Source: Tunturiibacter empetritectus
GTDB taxonomy: Bacteria > Acidobacteriota > Terriglobia > Terriglobales > Acidobacteriaceae
NCBI RefSeq assembly: GCF_014201375.1
Contig: NZ_JACHDZ010000003.1
Coordinates: 1 to 64,000, forward strand
DNA: 64,000 bases
Direction: 5' to 3'
Below, in pieces: positions 16,008 through 25,883 of the stretch (position 1 is its first letter; every line of letters begins with the position of its first letter). The notes beneath the pieces were generated by a model. It ran no database searches and was not told where the DNA came from. It was given only the letters and a program-made list of their open reading frames with translations. The position numbers and the translations under genes are program-made.

Positions 16008-16790
16008 TCAGATTCTGCCAAACTGGCGGACAGCCTCTGTGATGGAATGAAATTTTTCAATGAAGGGATACATAGAGTGTTCGCTGTTATCCAGCCTCTG
16101 TGCGAGAACGAGGATGTCAGCTGCATGCTCACGCGGCACCACCACGACACCGTCCTGATCAGCAACAACGATATCGTTGGCAGCAACCGCAACGCCGTCG
16201 CAAACGATGGGAACATTAACTCCCGCGAAGCGATAGTGATTCACCGAAGTGGAGGGCACCGGGCCCGTGGAATAGACTGGAAAGCCGATGCGCTTGAGCT
16301 GCGGCAGATCGCGAACTCCTCCATCGACGACCGCACCGGCGAACCCCCTGGCGAACATGGCCGTACCCATAAGTCCACCCATGCCGGCAATATCTGCCCC
16401 GTCTTCTACCTGCATGACATAAACGGATCCAGCCCCTCCGGAGTCGATCGCTTGAAGCATCCCGGTCAGCGCCGCTGGGTCTTGGTTCTCTTGTTTAATC
16501 AGCTTGACAGTGAGCGCAGCACCGGCAAACTTTGCGGGAAACACCGACTGCATGCGATGCGACATGTACCGCTTTTCATGGAGCGCCTGCTCGATAGCGT
16601 CGGAGACGGAAGCAGCTTCGACATGACGATACGCATCAATCATGGCTGCCGGATCCGCGGCATATTCTGCTGAGGTCTTCTGTGCGTCGGCGTTCACCTT
16701 CTGCACAAGGGTAAGCACTGTACAACAAACTAAAACGACCACAGCTATGCCGATGAAGGGACGAATCCAATTCGTCTTGTTCGAGGTCAT
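16008..16790 (-). CDS. Membrane-anchored or exported RraA-like protein
   Basis: The protein of about 260 residues has one N-terminal hydrophobic helix (about 11-30, GIAVVVLVCCTVLTLV) followed by an RraA-fold domain. The domain shows GGLMGTAMFARGFAGAVVDG and GGVRDLPQL, then GDGV-type and VVVVPREHAADI strands. RraA-fold enzymes include 4-hydroxy-4-methyl-2-oxoglutarate aldolases, which use a G-x20-R-D-x2-E/D motif. Here RD is present but the acid after it appears to be Gln, so aldolase activity is uncertain. It follows the receptor gene by 144 bp and is 42 bp from the next gene. The ATG at 16790 is preferred over a GTG at 16811. Confidence 0.78.
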   Translation of the reverse strand: MTSNKTNWIRPFIGIAVVVLVCCTVLTLVQKVNADAQKTSAEYAADPAAMIDAYRHVEAASVSDAIEQALHEKRYMSHRMQSVFPAKFAGAALTVKLIKQENQDPAALTGMLQAIDSGGAGSVYVMQVEDGADIAGMGGLMGTAMFARGFAGAVVDGGVRDLPQLKRIGFPVYSTGPVPSTSVNHYRFAGVNVPIVCDGVAVAANDIVVADQDGVVVVPREHAADILVLAQRLDNSEHSMYPFIEKFHSITEAVRQFGRI

Positions 16791-16934
16791 GATAGAAAGG
16801 TTCTCCTCCACAAAATAATAGGTCTTTGCGCTTCAACTGTGATCCCCGGCCCTTCCAAATCCCCAGCACTTCCTTCGATATACAAAGGGCAGCAGCCGGC
16901 GGCATTACCGGCTGCTGCCGAATCGAACAAGTCG

Positions 16935-19900
16935 CTAAAAGATGAACTTGCCCGCGAGTTGCAGCGAACGAGCTCCACTCAACTCACCGGGAAGGGTCTG
17001 GACCCCGATAACCTGACCGAATCCACTGGTGCTCACAGCAGTGCTTGATTGAGACGCAGCGTTGAGAGTTGGATTTCCGCTTCCGTTCGAAGAGTTTGGA
17101 TTTGCCGCACTGGGATGGTTGAACACGTTCAGAGCCTCAGCCCGGAATTGAATCTTCATGCGCTCACGCAGCCCAAAGTTTTTGAAAAGCGAAAGATTAT
17201 CATACGAGAAACCGGGCCCATGAAGAGTATTTCTGGAGGTGTTTCCGAAGGCATAGTTGTAAGCAACTATGGTTCCAGAGGAGTTCAACGTCTGCGGAGC
17301 TACGGGAAGTGTGTAGGCTGTCGTGTCGATGCACGACGTCTTGTTGCCGGTAATGTAGTTGTGCAGACTGCAGTGAGCACTGGCCAGATGAACAAAACTC
17401 GGTCGGGTCGTACCCTGATCGAATCCTGCGCTGTTATAGCCGAGCACTACGTTGAAGGGCATGCCAGTCTGCAGATTTACGATGTCATTGAGCTGCCAGC
17501 CACCAAGTGTCTCCTGAACCCAGCGGTTTCTTCCTTTGAAGGACGGCAGATCGTAGGTCATTACGCCGACGAAACGATGCCTGATATCCCAGTTGGCGTT
17601 GCCATAGTCGGCTTTGATATTGAATGGCTGCGAGGCGGTACCGCCGCCGTTCGAATCTGAGCCAATGTCCAGATCGTGAGACCAGGTATAGCTCGCCTGT
17701 CCCGATAGACTATGGAAGAGCCGCTGACGAAAGATTGTGGTCAAGCCGTTGTAGTGGGAGTAGGCGATATTGTTGAGGTCGCGGATCGAACCGAAGAGCT
17801 GGTTTGGCCGCCGAGAGTTGAGCGTCGGCTTAGTAGTTTTGTAGGACGCAATCTCGTTTCCACTAGGATTGATGGGCAGATTGGTGTAGTCGCTGATATC
17901 CAGATGCAGAGAGTGAGACCCCAGATACTGAAGCTCAAAAGCCGCCCCCCTCCACAACTCCTGCCCAACGCTCACGTTCCACTGATAACTGCGCTGTGTT
18001 TTGTTCTTCGGGTCGTATTGAACTGCGCTCTGAAAGCTGCCGGGAATTCCAGCAGCTGAAGAAGAGCTATTTGCTCCCGCAGTTGGATCTGCTAAGGATA
18101 ACTTCGTTCCAATTGCGCTGTATCCGACGAAAGCTCCCAGTGGATAGTTGTTGCTGAGCAGAGTAAAGCTATTGAGTTGGTTGGCGTTATAGTAAAAGCC
18201 CGCTCCTCCTCTGATCACCGTCTTATCGGTCGCGCGATAGGCGATTCCCAGACGCGGTCCCCAATTGTCATGTGTTGCGCTGGCAAGCTTGAACCCGGGA
18301 GTCGGAGTGAAGGCCCCTGGAGTCTGCGCAGTTGTGGGCGGAATCAACGCGGTCTCGTTGGCATTCAGCAAACGGGCGTAGCCGTTCAGACTGTAAGGGA
18401 CGGTCGGCAGGTCATAACGCAGACCATAGTTGATGGTGAGCTTTGAGGTAGCCTGCCAGTTGTCCAGAACAAAGAATCCGTCACGCCACTCGCCCACCGA
18501 ACCCTTGATGGTACTTACAGGCGTCTGATCGCTGGCAGGCAGGCCCAACGCAAAGTCGGCCCGGCTGTCGCCCGTCAGCGTGCCATTGAAAGTAAACAAT
18601 CCAAGAGATTCGTTGGTCGCGGCACGGCCTAAGGTCAGTTTTCGCAGTTCTATACCAGTCATGATGCTGTGCTTCCCACGGGTGTAGCTGACTTGGTCAT
18701 ACCCGTCGAGCGTACGGTCGTCCTGGAACCAGTTCGTTCCGTTGTTTCCAATGTTCATGCCGCTTGCACTGGTGAGCTGGACATTGGGAATTCCAAGGTT
18801 TCCCGTTGTCGTGTCGTAGTTGAAGCCGGGAATGCCGAGAGAGGTGCCGGCTCCTTTGAGGTTGTTCACATACCAGTAGTTCAAAGAGTCCGTCAGAAAC
18901 TTGTTGATACCGAAGTGAAAATCATTGACGAGTCGGGGCGTAATGACGTGGGAGTATCCGATAGCCAGATTTCGGCTATTACCAGGTCCGTATCCGCCGG
19001 CTACTGGAACCTGATTTCCGTTGGAGTAGGTCAGGTTCTGCCAGTGGTAGCGTACGAAGAGCCGCACCCGCTCCCCGATGTTTTCATCGACGCGCTCCAG
19101 CGTCTGGGCGATAAACAAGTTGTTCGGGAAGTACACATTGTTGAGGTTGTTGTTTATCCCCGCGACGTTCGGCAACGGCACATATGCCTCGTACTTTTTG
19201 GCAATCAACGCTGCAGGAGTCGATAGTTCGCTGGCCGGAATCTGATTGTTCGGGTAGTAAGCATTGTTGTTATACGGGTCTTTAAGACAGATGCCCGTAC
19301 AGCTGCCGTTGGGATTCAGGGTGCCTAACGCTGAGAAGTCGCCGCCCTCCTGGGCCGCTGTCATGACGGTGGAGGTGCCGGCGCTCTGTGCCTTTTGATT
19401 GAGCTTCTCGTAGGAACCAAAGAAGAAGGTCTTGTTGCGGCCGTTATAGAGCTTCGGAATCCAGACAGGGCCGCCTAAGGTAAACCCATACTGGTTGTAG
19501 TTCAAAGGCGCCTTCTTCTGCGTAGGAGAGTCAAGAAAGTTGTGCGCGTTCAGAGCCGTATTCTTGACATAGTCGTAGACCACGCCATGAAAGTCATTGG
19601 TGCCAACCTTGCTCACGAGGTTGATGTGAACGCCGAGGTAGGCGCCATACTGTGCAGGATAGTTGCCGCTCTGCATCTGAACCTCGGAGATCATATCCGT
19701 GCCCGGGCGCGCAGGAGTGACGTTTCCCAGGTTATTCATGATCGAGACACCATCGAGAGTCAGATCGTTCTGAGTCTCACGCTGTCCTGCTCCAATAAAG
19801 TCGACGCCGGGAGGGTTTCCGCTGTAGCTGGTCTTCGATCCGATCGTGACGTTCGAGGCTAGCGCAGCCACCTCGAGCGCATTGTGCCCCTGAACCGGAA

Positions 19901-20333
19901 GATCCTCGACCTGTTTGGTCGAAAACGTCTCCCCGAGGTTCGCGTCGTCGGTAGAGAGCGGAGCCGTAGCGGCGGTGATGGTGACGGTCTCCGTTGTGGA
20001 CCCGATCTTCAAGTCAAAGTCCGTACGCACGGCAAGGTCCACCGATCCGGGAACACCCACCGTCTGTTCCTTCTTGAATCCCCCCTTTTCGACGGAGAGA
20101 TCGTAGACGCCACTCTTGATGAAGGTAATGGAGTAGTATCCCTGCGAGTTGGTAGTCGCCGTATACTTCACCTGCGTGGCCTCTTCCGTGGCCGTGACCT
20201 GAGCACCGACGACTGAGCTTCCGCTCGCGTCAACGACCGTCCCTACCAGAGCTGTGTTGTTAGCGATCTGCGCGGATGCGCCCGAAACACCAAGAAGACA
20301 CATCAAACAAACTCGTAGAAGAACTTTGTTCAC
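16935..20333 (-). CDS. Oar-like TonB-dependent outer-membrane receptor
   Basis: The 1132-residue protein has a signal peptide (to about residue 22), a carboxypeptidase-regulatory beta-sandwich (about 27-110, VVGAQVTATEEAT), a plug domain (about 125-250, LPVQGHNALEV), a large beta-barrel and a C-terminal Phe (LAGKFIF). Acidobacteria carry many such receptors, usually for glycans or other large substrates. The GTG at 20333 follows GGAGG with a 7-nt spacer. It heads the catabolic operon and is preceded by a perfect palindrome at 20519-20536 next to a response-regulator gene, which suggests direct control by that regulator. The ligand is not shown by sequence. Confidence 0.92.
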   Translation of the reverse strand: MNKVLLRVCLMCLLGVSGASAQIANNTALVGTVVDASGSSVVGAQVTATEEATQVKYTATTNSQGYYSITFIKSGVYDLSVEKGGFKKEQTVGVPGSVDLAVRTDFDLKIGSTTETVTITAATAPLSTDDANLGETFSTKQVEDLPVQGHNALEVAALASNVTIGSKTSYSGNPPGVDFIGAGQRETQNDLTLDGVSIMNNLGNVTPARPGTDMISEVQMQSGNYPAQYGAYLGVHINLVSKVGTNDFHGVVYDYVKNTALNAHNFLDSPTQKKAPLNYNQYGFTLGGPVWIPKLYNGRNKTFFFGSYEKLNQKAQSAGTSTVMTAAQEGGDFSALGTLNPNGSCTGICLKDPYNNNAYYPNNQIPASELSTPAALIAKKYEAYVPLPNVAGINNNLNNVYFPNNLFIAQTLERVDENIGERVRLFVRYHWQNLTYSNGNQVPVAGGYGPGNSRNLAIGYSHVITPRLVNDFHFGINKFLTDSLNYWYVNNLKGAGTSLGIPGFNYDTTTGNLGIPNVQLTSASGMNIGNNGTNWFQDDRTLDGYDQVSYTRGKHSIMTGIELRKLTLGRAATNESLGLFTFNGTLTGDSRADFALGLPASDQTPVSTIKGSVGEWRDGFFVLDNWQATSKLTINYGLRYDLPTVPYSLNGYARLLNANETALIPPTTAQTPGAFTPTPGFKLASATHDNWGPRLGIAYRATDKTVIRGGAGFYYNANQLNSFTLLSNNYPLGAFVGYSAIGTKLSLADPTAGANSSSSAAGIPGSFQSAVQYDPKNKTQRSYQWNVSVGQELWRGAAFELQYLGSHSLHLDISDYTNLPINPSGNEIASYKTTKPTLNSRRPNQLFGSIRDLNNIAYSHYNGLTTIFRQRLFHSLSGQASYTWSHDLDIGSDSNGGGTASQPFNIKADYGNANWDIRHRFVGVMTYDLPSFKGRNRWVQETLGGWQLNDIVNLQTGMPFNVVLGYNSAGFDQGTTRPSFVHLASAHCSLHNYITGNKTSCIDTTAYTLPVAPQTLNSSGTIVAYNYAFGNTSRNTLHGPGFSYDNLSLFKNFGLRERMKIQFRAEALNVFNHPSAANPNSSNGSGNPTLNAASQSSTAVSTSGFGQVIGVQTLPGELSGARSLQLAGKFIF

Positions 20334-20541
20334 AGCACGACCTCCGAAAGACGTCCGTTGATTTATTCACAGTCCATTCGCCTGGCTTGCAGAGCGAAGG
20401 CGGTAGCCCACCGTCGGCTGATTCGGCAGGTACAGCGGTTCAAATCCCAGGTTAAGGATTAACAGGGATTTGATTACGGGGTCATCTGATTGTCATTAGG
20501 CTGTTGCCATGTCTTTAGCTAGGACAAATGTCCTAGGTTCG
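20334..20541. promoter_or_regulatory. Promoter region of the TonB-receptor operon
   Basis: The 208-bp gap between the receptor start and the response-regulator stop must contain the operon promoter. It includes the palindrome described at 20519-20536. I could not pick out a convincing -35/-10 pair. Confidence 0.5.
20519..20536. promoter_or_regulatory. Perfect palindrome, candidate response-regulator operator
   Basis: The sequence CTAGGACA-AA-TGTCCTAG is an 8-bp perfect inverted repeat around two A bases. The 16-bp core TAGG-N8-CCTA recurs at 25790-25805 and 25884-25899. It lies about 185 bp before the TonB-receptor start and 5 bp after the response-regulator stop codon, and has no U-tract, so an operator is more likely than a terminator. 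Confidence 0.6.
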
Positions 20542-21165
20542 TCAGTTCAGGTGGACAAGTCCGCGCTGAAAAGCGTAGATCGTCGCCTGAGTCCGGTCGC
20601 GTGCACCCATCTTATCGAGCAGTGAACTGACATGAATTCTCACCGTCTTCTCAGCGATATGAAGATCCTCTGCGATCTCCCGGTTACTAAGTCCTCGCGT
20701 AATTCCGGCGAGCACCTCGCTCTCGCGTGGCGTCAACTCCAGAACCGGTGTGCGTTCGGCCAGGCGGTCGAGCGCAAGGTGAGGAAGATACCTTAGCCCC
20801 CGATCCACGTTCTGGATAGCATTCAAGAGCTGTTCTCCACTCGCATCTTTATTCAGATATGCCATCGCGCCGCTTCGTACCGCACGATAGATATCCTCGC
20901 TGCCCTGATAGTTGGATAGCACCACGATGCGAGCGGAGGAACACTCCTTGCGAATTTGATCGATTACTTCGAAGCCGCTGAGCCGTGGCAGGCGCAGATC
21001 GAGCACCACCACATCCGGACGCAGACTCCGGTACATTTCAACACCTGTCTCACCGTCGCTGGCTTCACCAATAATCTGGATCTGCGAGTGGCCCGAGAGC
21101 ACCGAGTGCAGCGCCATGCGCGCAAGAAAATGATCTTCGATCAGCAACACCCGAATCTGTTTCAT
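20542..21165 (-). CDS. NarL/FixJ-type response regulator
   Basis: The protein of about 207 residues has a receiver domain with acidic pair E10-D11, phospho-acceptor D56 in VVVLDLRLPRLSG, the Ser in VVLSNYQG and the conserved Lys in YLNKDAS. A LuxR-type HTH follows at about 143-200 (LTPRESEVLAGITRGLSNRE). The ATG at 21165 overlaps the kinase stop as ATGA, so it is preferred over the TTG at 21177. The kinase-regulator pair is translationally coupled. Likely targets are the promoters with TAGG-N8-CCTA elements on both sides of this block; this is inference. Confidence 0.93.
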   Translation of the reverse strand: MKQIRVLLIEDHFLARMALHSVLSGHSQIQIIGEASDGETGVEMYRSLRPDVVVLDLRLPRLSGFEVIDQIRKECSSARIVVLSNYQGSEDIYRAVRSGAMAYLNKDASGEQLLNAIQNVDRGLRYLPHLALDRLAERTPVLELTPRESEVLAGITRGLSNREIAEDLHIAEKTVRIHVSSLLDKMGARDRTQATIYAFQRGLVHLN

Positions 21166-24100
21166 ATCCCTATCCAACGTATAACATGATGCTCCTGCCT
21201 TAGCGACTGCCGTGCCGCGTTGAAAGACACCTTCACCGTCACCTCAGTACCGGCTTCGGCAGAGGTCTGCAGCCGGAAGGTGCCTCCGATCTTTCGCGCC
21301 CGCTCCTCCATCACGGGAATGCCGAAGTGGCCGCGACGCGAGCTGTTCGCCTCCGAGCCTTGAAAACCGCGCCCGTCATCGTAGATAGAGAGGCTCAGCG
21401 AATCGACCTCATACCTCAGCAAAATGAGAATCCGTGAAGGATTGGCGTGACGAATCGCATTCGAGACCGCCTCCTGGCCAATACATACCAGATGATGGAC
21501 GCAGCCCGGAGCAAGTGGCTGCTCCTCACCCTCAACTTCAAAGGTAGTATTGAAACTCTCCTGGAGCGGATTAGCTTCAAGGACGCGACCAAGCGCTCGT
21601 GACAATAGATTGGTCATCTCGTCCGCATCACGCAGATCCCAGATGATTCGTCGCGCCTCCGCCTGGCAGTGCGAGACCATGCTTCGAGCCAGCTCGCACG
21701 ACCGAGCGGCAGGAGTAGAGCTCGAATCACTGTCGCGAAATAACTTCGAGGTCGCCTCCAGCTGCCATGAGATCGCGGCAAATCCAGCCATCAGCGTGTC
21801 GTGGCACTCGCGGGAGATGCGATTCCGCTCTTCCAGTACGATGCCTATTCGACCCTTCATCAACTGAAGACGACGACGAAACAATTGTGTCGCAAGAACA
21901 AGAACAACAAGGCAAAGACCCGCAGCGAAATACCACGTCTGGTAGAAATAAGGCCGCTGTTTCACCTCGACCGCACTCACCGGAGAGGTCCAGTCCTCAC
22001 CACCGGCCCGGGCTTGCACCTCAAACCTATAGGTTCCCGGCGGCAGACGGCGGTAACGAGCCACATGAGCGCGCGTATTCGTCCACTCCGCGTCGTACCC
22101 TGCGAGACGATAGCGATACTCCACATGCGCCGGATTCGAAAGCAGCTTCGCGTTGAAGAAGAACAAAATGTCAGGCTGCCCTGCCTCGAGTTCGATCCGC
22201 GAATCGCCCGTCCTCGTCTCGGTATCGGCGGCATCGGGATCGCTCGACAGTGTCCAGCCCGTGATTGTCGCGGCAGGATTTATCGTGCCTAGCTTCTCGG
22301 CAACATCCGTCGTATGTACGAAGCTCTTGGTCGTCGCAAACCACAGAGTCCCGTCAGGCTGAAGCGCAGAAGACGGCTTCGATGGTCCGCCACACTCTGA
22401 GGACCGCATTCCATCCGCCTTCCCCAGAGTCACAACTGATAACGGGTGCTGTCGCCCGTCGATCACCGCATGCAGCTCAGCCACCGTAAGGCGCACGATC
22501 CCTCGATAGGTGCCAAGCCACAGATGGCCGTCCTGATCCTCCGTCGCCGTGTTCACCGGTTGCGCCGGTGCGTTGACGTTGCCAGGCAGAGCAACCGCAT
22601 GATCCTGCCTAATTGCAACGATTCCGCCGGCCTTGGTGGCCGCCCAGAGATATCCTCCACTATCAAGCACCAGCGAGAGCACATATGGATGAGGAAGGCC
22701 GGAGACCGCCGATACCGTTCCATCCCGAACACGATACAGACCACTGCTCGTTCCGACGAGAATCGAGCCGTCTTTATCCTCGATCAGGCATGTAATCAGC
22801 TTGGTCTCGACGAATTGTCTGCGATTTCGTTGATCCGGCTGCCCCTGCGGAAAGTACAAAACCCCTATATAAGTCCCCACCCACAGACCGCCGTGACTGT
22901 CGGCAAGAATAGAGCTGACAGCATTGCCTGGCGACTCGTTGCCAAGCAGATAGTGCCGATAGGAGTGGCCGTCATAGCTGTAGATTCCGTCGAACCACGT
23001 TCCTATCCACATTCGCCCCTTTTGGTCTTCTTCAAGGGCTCGGATTGCCGTAGTGATCGGCATGCCCGGAGGACTGGCAGGAATGATCTGGCCGTTGTGC
23101 CGCCGAAACAAACCGTTCCCCCACGTGCCAAACCACAGATCGCCACGGCTGTCCGCAAACACATTGGCGGCGTAGGAGGCGTGAAAACCCTCAGGTTCTC
23201 CGAACGGAGCAAACGCTCCTTTGTGCCATCGGCTCAGGCCACCGGAGAGCATCCCGACCCAAAGGTTCTGCTCGTCATCCATAAACAGAGTTCGGATGGC
23301 GTCATCAGGTAGTCCATTACGCGAGTCCCAGTGCGAGAGCCCGTCTGCAGCAAAACGCCACACCCCCTCGTGGCGGGTCCCCAACCAAAGATCTCCGGCG
23401 GAATCACCGAGCAGACCAGTGATCGGACTTGCGAGGGTTGCACGCACCACAGGATCGAATGCAGGGGCCTCGCCGCATAATACGCACTTGCGTGGAACCA
23501 GCTGCACTAGATGAGTCATCGTTCCCACCCAGATCCGCTGTGCCGCATCGCGATAGACCGCGACCTCAGTATCGGAGGCCGACGTACCAACCGGATAGCG
23601 TTGGACCTTACCGCTTTGCCAGTGGTAGAGCCCCGAAGAGGTGATGAAGAACATCCCTCCATGACCATCCTCGGCGAAGGGAGTCGTGATATCACCGGAG
23701 ATCATTCCGGCGCCGGCAATCGCCTCGAGGTGATTGTGAACGAATCGTTCGATCCCGTTCTGGGTAGCGATCCACAGCACCCCTTGTGCATCACGAAAAA
23801 ACGTTCGAATTCGCTCGTTATGAAATCCCGCCAGCTCGCTGATCGGAACGGTACCGGATGCGGTACGGTGCAGTATCCCGCTGCCATCGGTTCCAATCCA
23901 GAGATCGTCATTGCCCTCCGGAAGCACCGCATTAATAGCTTCATTATCAACGAGGCCACCGACCACAATGGGAAGGCTGTGAAAGTGCTGTCCATCGAAG
24001 GTGGAGAGCCCCGATCCGGTAGCAAGCAGCAGCAGTCCATCCGGCCGCTGCGCAATCATCCGGACGTTATTGTCAGGCAGTCCGTCCTCGATCTGCCAGT

Positions 24101-24323
24101 CCTGCTTCTGATACTCGGAGAGCCTGAGCGGAGACGATGTTAGCGCCCGCGCCCCACCTGCGAACATCTCCGCAGCTAAGCAAAGAAGAACACACAGAAT
24201 CAGTCCCCTGCCACGACGAAACTGGCTCTCGGCCGAGATCGACCCCACGCGTCGCGGAAGACACGCTGTCGTCGCGGCGTAAGGGTCACGCTCCACTCGA
24301 ACGGGATGGAATCGCCTGGTCAA
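21162..24323 (-). CDS. Two-component sensor histidine kinase with beta-propeller input
   Basis: The 1053-residue kinase begins with a basic region and signal/anchor (about 38-62). Tandem two-component propeller repeats follow, about 80-680, each with a W-G/A-G/T-x-x-G-L pattern such as LWIGTDGSGILH and LWVGTYIGVLYF. Then come a Y_Y_Y domain (about 715-795), a membrane helix, a HisKA_3 dimer domain with the phospho-accepting His in RISRECHDTLMAG, and a HATPase with YDDGRGF and a GTEVTVKV end. This layout, known from sugar-sensing hybrid systems but without a fused regulator, senses periplasmic ligands. The start is uncertain: TTG 24323 is the longest; GTG 24296 or 24248 would also keep the signal. 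Confidence 0.92.
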   Translation of the reverse strand: MTRRFHPVRVERDPYAATTACLPRRVGSISAESQFRRGRGLILCVLLCLAAEMFAGGARALTSSPLRLSEYQKQDWQIEDGLPDNNVRMIAQRPDGLLLLATGSGLSTFDGQHFHSLPIVVGGLVDNEAINAVLPEGNDDLWIGTDGSGILHRTASGTVPISELAGFHNERIRTFFRDAQGVLWIATQNGIERFVHNHLEAIAGAGMISGDITTPFAEDGHGGMFFITSSGLYHWQSGKVQRYPVGTSASDTEVAVYRDAAQRIWVGTMTHLVQLVPRKCVLCGEAPAFDPVVRATLASPITGLLGDSAGDLWLGTRHEGVWRFAADGLSHWDSRNGLPDDAIRTLFMDDEQNLWVGMLSGGLSRWHKGAFAPFGEPEGFHASYAANVFADSRGDLWFGTWGNGLFRRHNGQIIPASPPGMPITTAIRALEEDQKGRMWIGTWFDGIYSYDGHSYRHYLLGNESPGNAVSSILADSHGGLWVGTYIGVLYFPQGQPDQRNRRQFVETKLITCLIEDKDGSILVGTSSGLYRVRDGTVSAVSGLPHPYVLSLVLDSGGYLWAATKAGGIVAIRQDHAVALPGNVNAPAQPVNTATEDQDGHLWLGTYRGIVRLTVAELHAVIDGRQHPLSVVTLGKADGMRSSECGGPSKPSSALQPDGTLWFATTKSFVHTTDVAEKLGTINPAATITGWTLSSDPDAADTETRTGDSRIELEAGQPDILFFFNAKLLSNPAHVEYRYRLAGYDAEWTNTRAHVARYRRLPPGTYRFEVQARAGGEDWTSPVSAVEVKQRPYFYQTWYFAAGLCLVVLVLATQLFRRRLQLMKGRIGIVLEERNRISRECHDTLMAGFAAISWQLEATSKLFRDSDSSSTPAARSCELARSMVSHCQAEARRIIWDLRDADEMTNLLSRALGRVLEANPLQESFNTTFEVEGEEQPLAPGCVHHLVCIGQEAVSNAIRHANPSRILILLRYEVDSLSLSIYDDGRGFQGSEANSSRRGHFGIPVMEERARKIGGTFRLQTSAEAGTEVTVKVSFNAARQSLRQEHHVIRWIGI

Positions 24324-24393
24324 TATTCAGATAGATCTCAAGGCGAACACATATTTCTCTGCGTTGCAAGCGAATCCGCTCCGAACGAACTCG

Positions 24394-25686
24394 CTAGGCG
24401 TCGAGCGGACGTTCCGGATGCACCGTCAACCAGCAAAGCGCCCCGATCACAGCCAAGACCGCAGCAAGGGCAAAAGAGGTCGTCCAGCCGAAGCGCTGAG
24501 CGATCCACGGAGTCAGTGACGCCGTCACCGCACCCCCGATCTGGCCTCCCATATTCACCATGCTCGAAAACACTCCAGAGCTGCGACCTGCGATGTCGAT
24601 GGAGACAGACCAGAACGAACTTTGCGACAGATATAGCGCCCCGGCCCCGCCTGCGAGGATGACTCCTGCAAGCTGCGGACTGTGAACCATCGATCCGATC
24701 ACCAGAAAGCACGCCGTCGCAAAGAGCGCCACCGCCGCCAGACCAGCGCGGCCGACACGGAGCCCATACCGATCCGTCAGTCTGTCGCTGATCGCACCGC
24801 CGGCCAGACAGCAGATCGTCATCGACAGGAATGGAAGCATAGAGTAGCGAGCGCTCGATTTGAGATCGAAGCCTCGCACCTGCGCCATGTAAAGAAAGAA
24901 CCAGCTGAAGAAGATCCACGCGATGTAGCCGAAGCTGAAGTAGCCGATCATCAGCGCCGGAAGATCGCGGCGATGGAAGATCGCACGCCACGAGATCGCA
25001 ACCGTTTCGGAGCTGAGAGCGCGCTGCTCCTGCACGGTTCCGTTGATTCCCGCGTGAATCTCGCTCAGTTCCAGTGGACCGACATCTGGGTGTTCCTCGG
25101 GGGTATCCCGCGAGTAACGCCACCAGATGGCCCCCGCGATCAGACCGACAATCGCACTGAACCAGAAGGCCGCGCGCCATCCGCGATGGGTGATCAGCCA
25201 CGTAAGCAGTGGTGGAGTGAGGCCGCTGCCGGCACCGACTCCGGCGAAGATAAGCCCGTTGATGAAGCCGCGCTCGCGGATCGGAACCCATCGAGCAACA
25301 AACTGATTCGCCGCGGGATAGATCACCGCCTCGCCTGCGCCCAGCGCAAACCGGATCGCAATAAGCAACATCACCGCATGCGAGATCCCTGAAGGCAGCA
25401 TCGCCGTCAGCGCCGTCGCAATCCCCCACCACAAAACTCCAAGGGTCAGAACCCGGCGCGGGCCAAAGCGAGCCGCAAGCCATCCCGCCGGAAGCTGAAA
25501 GCCCGCATACCCAATAAGAAACGCGCTGAAGATCCAGCCCAGCCGCTGATTCCCCAGTCCATACTCTTTACTGATCTGTATCCCGGCGATCGAGATGTTG
25601 GTTCGATCAAGAAATGCGACGCCACTCAGGACGAAGAGCCAGAAGGCAAGCAGAAACCTGACTCGGGTATGGCGTTCGAAATACAC
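24394..25686 (-). CDS. MFS transporter, anion:cation symporter type (sugar-acid or hexuronate-like)
   Basis: The protein of about 430 residues has 12 predicted membrane helices. The first helix region FLDRTNISIAGI and the later GRRVLTLGVLWWG loop match the ACS family, whose members import hexuronates, galactonate, tartrate and related acids by proton symport. The longest frame starts at 25782, but the GTG at 25686 is preceded by AGGAGG with an 8-nt spacer and puts the first helix close to the N-terminus. It leads toward the kinase and regulator genes on the same strand (70-bp gap), so the three may be one transcript. It is divergent from the sugar oxidase and shares a promoter region with two TAGG-N8-CCTA elements. 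Confidence 0.9.
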   Translation of the reverse strand: MYFERHTRVRFLLAFWLFVLSGVAFLDRTNISIAGIQISKEYGLGNQRLGWIFSAFLIGYAGFQLPAGWLAARFGPRRVLTLGVLWWGIATALTAMLPSGISHAVMLLIAIRFALGAGEAVIYPAANQFVARWVPIRERGFINGLIFAGVGAGSGLTPPLLTWLITHRGWRAAFWFSAIVGLIAGAIWWRYSRDTPEEHPDVGPLELSEIHAGINGTVQEQRALSSETVAISWRAIFHRRDLPALMIGYFSFGYIAWIFFSWFFLYMAQVRGFDLKSSARYSMLPFLSMTICCLAGGAISDRLTDRYGLRVGRAGLAAVALFATACFLVIGSMVHSPQLAGVILAGGAGALYLSQSSFWSVSIDIAGRSSGVFSSMVNMGGQIGGAVTASLTPWIAQRFGWTTSFALAAVLAVIGALCWLTVHPERPLDA

Positions 25687-25789
25687 TGGTGGTCCTCCTA
25701 CCGCGATACGTGGCCCGGACAGATCTTTGCAATCGACTCTGACAGAGCGCTCCGACCTCCTATTGAACAACGCCTCGAGCATTTCTCTT

Positions 25790-25805
25790 TAGGACTTATG
25801 ACCTA
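25790..25805. promoter_or_regulatory. TAGG-N8-CCTA element, copy 2
   Basis: The 16-bp TAGGACTTATGACCTA matches the palindrome core at 20520-20535 at 13 of 16 positions and keeps both outer quartets. It lies about 104 bp before the MFS start. Confidence 0.5.
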
Positions 25806-25883
25806 TATCACTTGCAGAGACTTCGCCTGATGAAACTCAACACTGCCGGTCCATCGTCGTCGACGACACTGGAATCTGACAGC

